This document shows, piece after piece, positions 59,590 to 64,000 of a DNA stretch of 64,000 nucleotides. How positions within the stretch are numbered: the first letter of the stretch is position 1; every line of letters starts with the position of its first letter. The translations under genes and the position numbers were made by a program. Below the pieces are notes generated by a model, which had not been told where the DNA came from, did no database searches, and saw only the letters and a program-made list of their open reading frames with translations. Origin of the DNA: Sinomonas sp. ASV486 (GTDB taxonomy: Bacteria; Actinomycetota; Actinomycetes; Actinomycetales; Micrococcaceae); assembly GCF_030908215.1 (NCBI RefSeq), contig NZ_JAVFJK010000014.1:1-64000 (forward strand), written 5' to 3'.

Positions 59590-60962
59590 CGCGCACCTGC
59601 CTTCTCGGCGGTGTGCGCCTCGCCCTCGACGAGCGGGAGGCCGAAGTCCGCGAGGCGGACGGCCTGGCCGGTGCGGAGGGACTCGTTCCCCGCGATCCCG
59701 ACGAGGACGCTGCGCACGCCGTCGCCCCAGCCAGCCTGGCGGTGGAGCGGATCGACGCCCGGGCCGCGGAAGACGTCGTCGAGCAGGATGGCGTCGCCGC
59801 CGCCGTGGCCGCCCTCTCCCTCGTGGATCTCGACGATCCGCGCCGGCTCCCAGAGTCGCTGGACGCGCACGAGGGTTCCTTCGGGCCGTGCGGCCGCGCC
59901 GGCGAGGTGCGGGTCCACGGCTGCGGATGGGTCGAGCGTGTGCCGGTCCGGGGCCACAGAGCCGCGCTCCACGACCTCGATCTCGAGGCGCCCTTCGGTG
60001 CCGTTGATGGCCACGCGATAGCCCTCCCACGGGGAGTGTGCCACCAGCGTGTACGCCATCGACGCGCCACCGCGGTAGCCGACCACGAGGCTCAGGTTGT
60101 CCTCGATGTCGATGCCCTCTGTGAACACGTCGCGGTCGCGGAGGTAGCCGTCGTCGGACTCGCCTTCGAGGTAGAGCGCACGGAGCTTCGGATCCGCCGC
60201 GAGGTCGAGGTTGAACGGGTCGGCGCGGTCCGGGTTGTCGCGGCTCAGCTGCGGGCGTGGGCCCCCGCCGCGTTCTGCGGCGTTGACCGCGCCGTAGAAG
60301 CGCAGGCCGCCCTGGGCGTAGACGGTCTCGGGGACATCCCCGAGCCACCAGTTCACGAGGTCGAAATGGTGCGTCGACTTGTGGACGAGCAGTCCGCCCG
60401 AGTTGGCCTTGTTGCGGTGCCAGCGGCGGAAGTAGTCGGCGCCGTGGACCGTGTCGAGGCACCACTCGAAGTGGACCGACGTGACCTTGCCGATCTGGCC
60501 CGAGGCGATGATCTCCCTGATCGCGGCATTGCGCGGCGAGTAGCGGTAGTTGAACGTGACGACGAGCTTCGCGCCGGAGGTCCGCGCCGCGGCGTCGGCC
60601 GCGTCCACGATGCTCCGGAGGCCCTCGACGCTCGTGGTGAGCGGCTTCTCGCACACGACGTCGACGCCGCGGGCCAGTGCCTCGGTCACGTAGTGCGCGT
60701 GGGTGAAGTCCGGGGACGTGACGACCAGAGCGTCAGGCCGCTCGACGTCGAACATCTCGCCGAGCCGGTCCGGAGTGTAGTGGAGCGGCGCGGTGCCCGA
60801 GGCGAGCGCCGCATGGGAGTCGTAGTGGGCCATGCGGTGCTCGTTCGTGTCGACGAACGCGACCACGCGGCCAGCATCCCTGTGGCTGCCTGACAGGGCA
60901 TCGATGTACATCTGCGCGCGCGAGCCGGTGCCGGCGAGGGCGTACTTCTTGGGGGCTTGCAT
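59586..60962 (-). CDS. Gfo/Idh/MocA family oxidoreductase
   Basis: A 458-residue NAD(P)-dependent sugar oxidoreductase. Rossmann domain KYALAGTGSRAQMYIDAL; the family EKP signature is in VDVVCEKPLTTS; the C-terminal beta-sheet domain includes GGLLVHKSTHHFDLVNWWLG, with the two His residues of the active site. It is longer than the usual 330-390 residues because of loops in the second domain. First gene of the operon, with LacI-type operators at its promoter. Likely oxidises or epimerises a sugar derived from the imported oligosaccharide; exact substrate unknown. Confidence 0.88.
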   Translation of the reverse strand: MQAPKKYALAGTGSRAQMYIDALSGSHRDAGRVVAFVDTNEHRMAHYDSHAALASGTAPLHYTPDRLGEMFDVERPDALVVTSPDFTHAHYVTEALARGVDVVCEKPLTTSVEGLRSIVDAADAAARTSGAKLVVTFNYRYSPRNAAIREIIASGQIGKVTSVHFEWCLDTVHGADYFRRWHRNKANSGGLLVHKSTHHFDLVNWWLGDVPETVYAQGGLRFYGAVNAAERGGGPRPQLSRDNPDRADPFNLDLAADPKLRALYLEGESDDGYLRDRDVFTEGIDIEDNLSLVVGYRGGASMAYTLVAHSPWEGYRVAINGTEGRLEIEVVERGSVAPDRHTLDPSAAVDPHLAGAAARPEGTLVRVQRLWEPARIVEIHEGEGGHGGGDAILLDDVFRGPGVDPLHRQAGWGDGVRSVLVGIAGNESLRTGQAVRLADFGLPLVEGEAHTAEKAGAR

Positions 60963-61013
60963 GTGGCGAGGTCTCCTTGCAAAGGCTTCGGCCGGCGCCT
61001 CCTTCGACGCCCA

Positions 61014-61082
61014 GTAACCGGTTTCTCACCACGGTACTCCGGCGGAGGGCTTCTGCCAAGGGATATGGGAAAACGCTTGCCC
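61014..61082 (-). promoter_or_regulatory. Promoter with two LacI-type operators before the Gfo/Idh operon
   Basis: On the minus strand: operator GGGAAAACGCTTGCCC (61067-61082), -35 TTGGCA (61059-61054), 17-bp spacer, -10 TACCGT (61036-61031), and operator GTAACCGGTTTC (61014-61025) at the predicted start site near 61024. It is the same layout as at the transporter promoter (34.6 kb), including the GGAAAACGC half-site upstream. Confidence 0.78.
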
Positions 61083-61092
61083 AGCGAGAAGG

Positions 61093-61124
61093 GGATCGGC
61101 AACCCCGTGCGGGGCTGCCGATCC
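61093..61124. terminator. 14-bp hairpin after rhaB
   Basis: GGATCGGCAACCCC pairs with GGGGCTGCCGATCC (one mismatch) around a 4-nt loop, 20 bp after the rhaB stop and upstream of the Gfo/Idh promoter. It separates the rhamnose transcript from the next operon. Confidence 0.75.
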
Positions 61125-61144
61125 TCTTCTTCGTTGGCCCGCAG

Positions 61145-62749
61145 TCAGACCGCGGCGGGAACGTACTCCCGCAACTCCACGCTGGCCCGGACGGCCGCGC
61201 GGAGGGCGGCGAGGCCGCCGTCGAGAGCCCCGGCCGCGCGGGCCTGGACCAGCACGTTGCCGAGTGCGGTGGCCTCGACGGGCCCGGCGATCACCGGCAG
61301 CCCGGTCGCGTCGGCGGTCAGGCGGCAGAGGAGCTCGTTCTGGGACCCGCCGCCGACCACGTGGACCACCTGCGGGCGCCGCCCGGACAGGAGCGCGGCC
61401 TGGGCGATGGTGCGGGCGTAAGCTGCGGCGAGGCTGTCGAGGATGCAGCGCACGACGGCGCCGGGCTCGTCCGCGAGCACGTCGCCGCCGCTGGGATGGG
61501 AACCGCCCGAGGCGCCGGCACGCGCGGCGGCCGCATGGATCCGCTCGGGCATGCCGCCCGGAGCGATGAACTCCTCGGAGTCCACGTCGATCTGCGGACC
61601 GCCAGCCGGCAGTGCCGCGGCGGCGGCGAGCAGGACCTCGAGGGAGGACTCCCGCCCCTCGGCGGCCCACTGCCGCTGCGACTCGGACAGGAGCCACAGA
61701 CCTCCCACGTTGCGCAGGTACCGGATGGTGCCGTCGACGCCGCGCTCGTTGGTGAAGTTCGCGGCACGGCTGGCATCCGTGAGCACGGGGGCGTCCAGCT
61801 CGACGCCCACGAGCGACCACGTGCCCGAGGAGATGTACGCGACCTCCTCCCCTTCGCTGTCCCCTCGCGGTGCCGCGGGGACCGCGGCCACAGCGGAGGC
61901 GGTGTCGTGGGAGCCGACCGCGACGACAGGCGTGCCCGCGGGCAGCCCGGTGCGCTCGGCCACGGCCGGCAGGAGGGTCCCGTAGGTCTCCCCCGGGGCG
62001 ATGAGCTCAGGGAAGAGCGCCTCGGGGAACCCAAGGGCCTCGAACAGCTCCTGTGACCAGTTGCCCGTGCGCGCGTCGAGGAGCCCGGTGGTTGACGCGT
62101 TGGTCTCCTCGGTCCGGCGGGCGCCGGTGAGCCAGAACGCGAGCAGGTCCGGGATGAGGAGCGCCTCGTACCCGTCCAGGCGCGGCTCGGCGGCGAGCTG
62201 GTAGAGCGTGGTGAACGGCAGGAACTGCAGCCCGTTCACCCCGTAGAGCCTCTCCGGCGCGGCCTTCGCGTGGACCACCGGGATCGCGGCCTCGGTGCGC
62301 CCGTCGCGGTACGAGAACACGGGCTCCTTGAGCCGGCCCGCGCCGTCGACGAGGCCGTAGTCAACGGCCCACGTGTCGATCCCGATGCTCTCGATCCGCA
62401 GTCCGCGCGCCGCAGCCGCCTCGCGGGCCTTCGTCAGGCCGGTCTGGACCTCGGCGAAGATGCCGGGCAGGTCCCAGCGGAGCACGCGGGCTCCATCGCC
62501 GGTCACGCCGTCGTCGATCACGCCGTTCGGGAAGCGGTGGACGACGTCGAGCGCGACCTTCGCGGCGCCGTCGTGCGGTGCGCCGTCGTGCATCCCGCCC
62601 GGCCCCCCGCCGTCGTGCATCCCGCCCGGCCCCCCGCCGGCTGGCTGAGGAGCGCCCACCGTGGCGAGGATGACGCGCCCGGAGGAGGCCCCGACATCGA
62701 CCGCTGCGAAGCAATGGCGGCCAGGGCCGGGCGCGCCGGGCTCGTTCAC
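61145..62749 (-). CDS. rhaB: Rhamnulokinase
   Basis: A 534-residue FGGY-family kinase that phosphorylates L-rhamnulose. The N-terminal ATP site is AVDVGASSGRVIL; WAVDYGLVD, FPFTTLYQLAAEPRL, PDLLAFWLTG and SHDTASAVAAVP are rhamnulokinase hallmarks, and VHVVGGGSQNELLCRLTADA is the C-terminal nucleotide loop. About 30 residues (33-62) are inserted early in the protein, including GGPGGMHDG twice and HDG again, encoded by a 27-bp tandem repeat next to the 12-mer at 62566. Start overlaps the stop of the aldolase/dehydrogenase gene (ATGA). Confidence 0.93.
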   Translation of the reverse strand: MNEPGAPGPGRHCFAAVDVGASSGRVILATVGAPQPAGGGPGGMHDGGGPGGMHDGAPHDGAAKVALDVVHRFPNGVIDDGVTGDGARVLRWDLPGIFAEVQTGLTKAREAAAARGLRIESIGIDTWAVDYGLVDGAGRLKEPVFSYRDGRTEAAIPVVHAKAAPERLYGVNGLQFLPFTTLYQLAAEPRLDGYEALLIPDLLAFWLTGARRTEETNASTTGLLDARTGNWSQELFEALGFPEALFPELIAPGETYGTLLPAVAERTGLPAGTPVVAVGSHDTASAVAAVPAAPRGDSEGEEVAYISSGTWSLVGVELDAPVLTDASRAANFTNERGVDGTIRYLRNVGGLWLLSESQRQWAAEGRESSLEVLLAAAAALPAGGPQIDVDSEEFIAPGGMPERIHAAAARAGASGGSHPSGGDVLADEPGAVVRCILDSLAAAYARTIAQAALLSGRRPQVVHVVGGGSQNELLCRLTADATGLPVIAGPVEATALGNVLVQARAAGALDGGLAALRAAVRASVELREYVPAAV

Positions 62750-64000
62750 CGGAGGAAGGCGGCGGCGACGCCGGCGTCGACGGGGATGTGGAGGCCTGTG
62801 GTGTGGGAGAGCTCGTTGCTGGTCAGGACGGCAGCGGCGTTCGCGACGTGCTCGGGGAGGACCTCGCGCTTGAGAAGGGTGCGCTGGGCGTAGTACTCGC
62901 CGAGCTTCTCCTCCTCGACTCCGTAGACGGCGGCGCGTTTGGCGCCCCAGCCGCCGGCGAAGATCCCGGAGCCGCGGACCACGCCGTCGGGGTTGATGCC
63001 GTTGACGCGGATGCCGTGCTCGCCGAGCTCTGCCGCGAGAAGGCGCACCTGATGGGCCTGGTCGGCCTTGACTGCGGAGTAGGCGATGTTGTTGGGGCCC
63101 GCGAAGACGGAGTTCTTCGAGGAGATGTACACGATGTCCCCGCCCATGCCCTGGGCGACCATGGCGCGCGCGGCGGCCTGCGAGACGAGGAACGAGCCCT
63201 TGGCCATGACGTCGTGCTGGAGGTCCCAGTCCTTCTCGCTCGTCTCGAGCAACGGCTTGGAGATGGACAGGCCTGCGTTGTTCACCACGAGGTCGATGCC
63301 GCCGAACGCCAGGACCGTCGCATCAACGGCCGCTGCGACCTGGGTGGCGTCGGTGACGTCCGCGCGGACGCCCACCGCGACGTCGGCGTTGCCGAGCTCC
63401 GCGGCGGCCGCCCGGGCCTTGTCCACGTCGAGGTCCGCGATGACGACGCACGCGCCCTCCGCGGCCAGGCGGGTCGCGATGGCCTTGCCGATGCCCGACG
63501 CGGCGCCGGTCACGAGGGCGATGCGGGTCGCGTGGGACTTGGGCTGGGGCAGGCGCGCGAGCTTGGCCTCCTCGAGCGCCCAGTACTCGATGCGGAACTT
63601 CTCGCCCTCCTCGATCGGGGCATAGGTGGAGATCGCCTCCGCGCCGCGCATGACGTTGATCGCGTTGAGGAAGAACTCCCCGGCGACCCTGGCAGTCTGC
63701 TTGTCCTTGCCGTAGGAGAACATGCCCACGCCCGGGATCAGGACGATCGCAGGGTCGGCCCCGCGCATGGCCGGCGAGTCGGGCTCGGCGTGGCGCTCGT
63801 AATAGGCCGCGTACTCCTCGCGGTAGGCCGTGTGGAGCTCCTTGAGCCGCGCGATGCTCTCCTCGATCGAGGCATCCGCGGGCAGGTCCAGGACGAGCGG
63901 GGCGACCTTGGTGCGCAGGAAGTGGTCCGGGCAGGACGTGCCCAGGGCTGCCAGGCGCGGGTGCTCGGCGGAGGCCAGGAACTCCAGGACCCGGGGGTCG
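62746..64000 (-). CDS. rhaD: Bifunctional rhamnulose-1-phosphate aldolase/short-chain dehydrogenase, 5' end beyond window
   Basis: The frame is open from 62746 to the window edge (418 codons), so the N terminus is missing. The visible part has the end of a class II aldolase domain (DPRVLEFLASAEHPRL, PDHFLRTKVAPLVLDLP, VLIPGVGMFSYGKDK) fused to a short-chain dehydrogenase (RIALVTGAASGIGKAIATRL, NNAGLS, catalytic YSAVKAD). This fusion splits rhamnulose 1-phosphate and oxidises the L-lactaldehyde to lactate. An internal Met at 63768 would give only the dehydrogenase and is not the likely start. rhaI or the promoter should lie just right of the window. Confidence 0.92.
   Translation of the reverse strand, partial: DPRVLEFLASAEHPRLAALGTSCPDHFLRTKVAPLVLDLPADASIEESIARLKELHTAYREEYAAYYERHAEPDSPAMRGADPAIVLIPGVGMFSYGKDKQTARVAGEFFLNAINVMRGAEAISTYAPIEEGEKFRIEYWALEEAKLARLPQPKSHATRIALVTGAASGIGKAIATRLAAEGACVVIADLDVDKARAAAAELGNADVAVGVRADVTDATQVAAAVDATVLAFGGIDLVVNNAGLSISKPLLETSEKDWDLQHDVMAKGSFLVSQAAARAMVAQGMGGDIVYISSKNSVFAGPNNIAYSAVKADQAHQVRLLAAELGEHGIRVNGINPDGVVRGSGIFAGGWGAKRAAVYGVEEEKLGEYYAQRTLLKREVLPEHVANAAAVLTSNELSHTTGLHIPVDAGVAAAFLR

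Noticed and set aside
63769-64000. Treating the dehydrogenase as a separate gene starting at the Met at 63768
   Set aside because: The frame stays open to the window edge and encodes aldolase-domain sequence, so it is the C-terminal part of a fusion.

Overview
The window is one contiguous stretch of a very GC-rich actinobacterial chromosome. Gene content, GTG starts and local gene order point to the Micrococcaceae (Arthrobacter/Sinomonas type); this assignment is inferred and no database search was run. No tRNA, rRNA, CRISPR array, phage or transposase gene was seen, and genes are packed with gaps under 300 bp.

Layout. 0-9 kb: ptsH (HPr), GrpB, lactonase, a CtpE-like P-type ATPase, then minus-strand genes for a YciI protein, a family III CoA-transferase, a class II amidotransferase and a VOC-HxlR-VOC unit. 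9-20 kb: a phenylacetate module (paaZ, and a thiolase/enoyl-CoA hydratase/3-hydroxyacyl-CoA dehydrogenase operon), each half preceded by a PaaR-like operator, enclosing three secreted SGNH hydrolases, a GNAT, a tyrosine phosphatase and a membrane protein. 20-26 kb: CPBP protease, YceI, ABC-F ATPase, a frameshifted lipoprotein gene, a VOC protein and YhhN. 26-33 kb: ldh and menaquinone genes menB-menE-menA, an HNH/DUF222 nuclease, DUF4229 and PLDc_N proteins. 33-37.4 kb: a carbohydrate ABC transporter and a cupin. 37.5-49.6 kb: system II cytochrome c maturation genes (phosphatase-ResA-CcdA-ResB-CcsB), YceI, three membrane proteins, rex, glutaredoxin, a HAD phosphatase, ribosomal protein bS22, an excisionase-like regulator and DAHP synthase. 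Much of this last block resembles the Mycobacterium tuberculosis Rv0500-Rv0550 neighbourhood.

49.9-64 kb is a sugar-acid locus: two esterases, a LacI regulator, an M24-like protein, a minus-strand operon (Gfo/Idh oxidoreductase, epimerase-type dehydrogenase, KdgD, enolase-superfamily enzyme, alpha-ketoglutarate semialdehyde dehydrogenase) and rhamnose genes (rhaB and a fused aldolase/dehydrogenase cut by the window end). The set fits an oxidative uronate/aldarate route to alpha-ketoglutarate plus L-rhamnose breakdown, as expected for pectin or rhamnogalacturonan use. LacI-type operators at the transcription starts of this locus recur at the ABC transporter promoter at 34.6 kb, sharing a 15-nt core, so the transporter probably belongs to the same regulon.

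The most unusual signals are at DNA level. The 12-mer CGCACGACGGCG (either strand) occurs 18 times in 64 kb against about 0.1 expected. It lies in unrelated genes in only two reading frames and forms inverted pairs at gene ends, much like a DNA uptake sequence. Several genes have their 3' ends duplicated outside the gene (tyrosine phosphatase, DUF4229, rex) or carry in-frame tandem expansions. DAHP synthase is preceded by an apparent aromatic leader-peptide attenuator.
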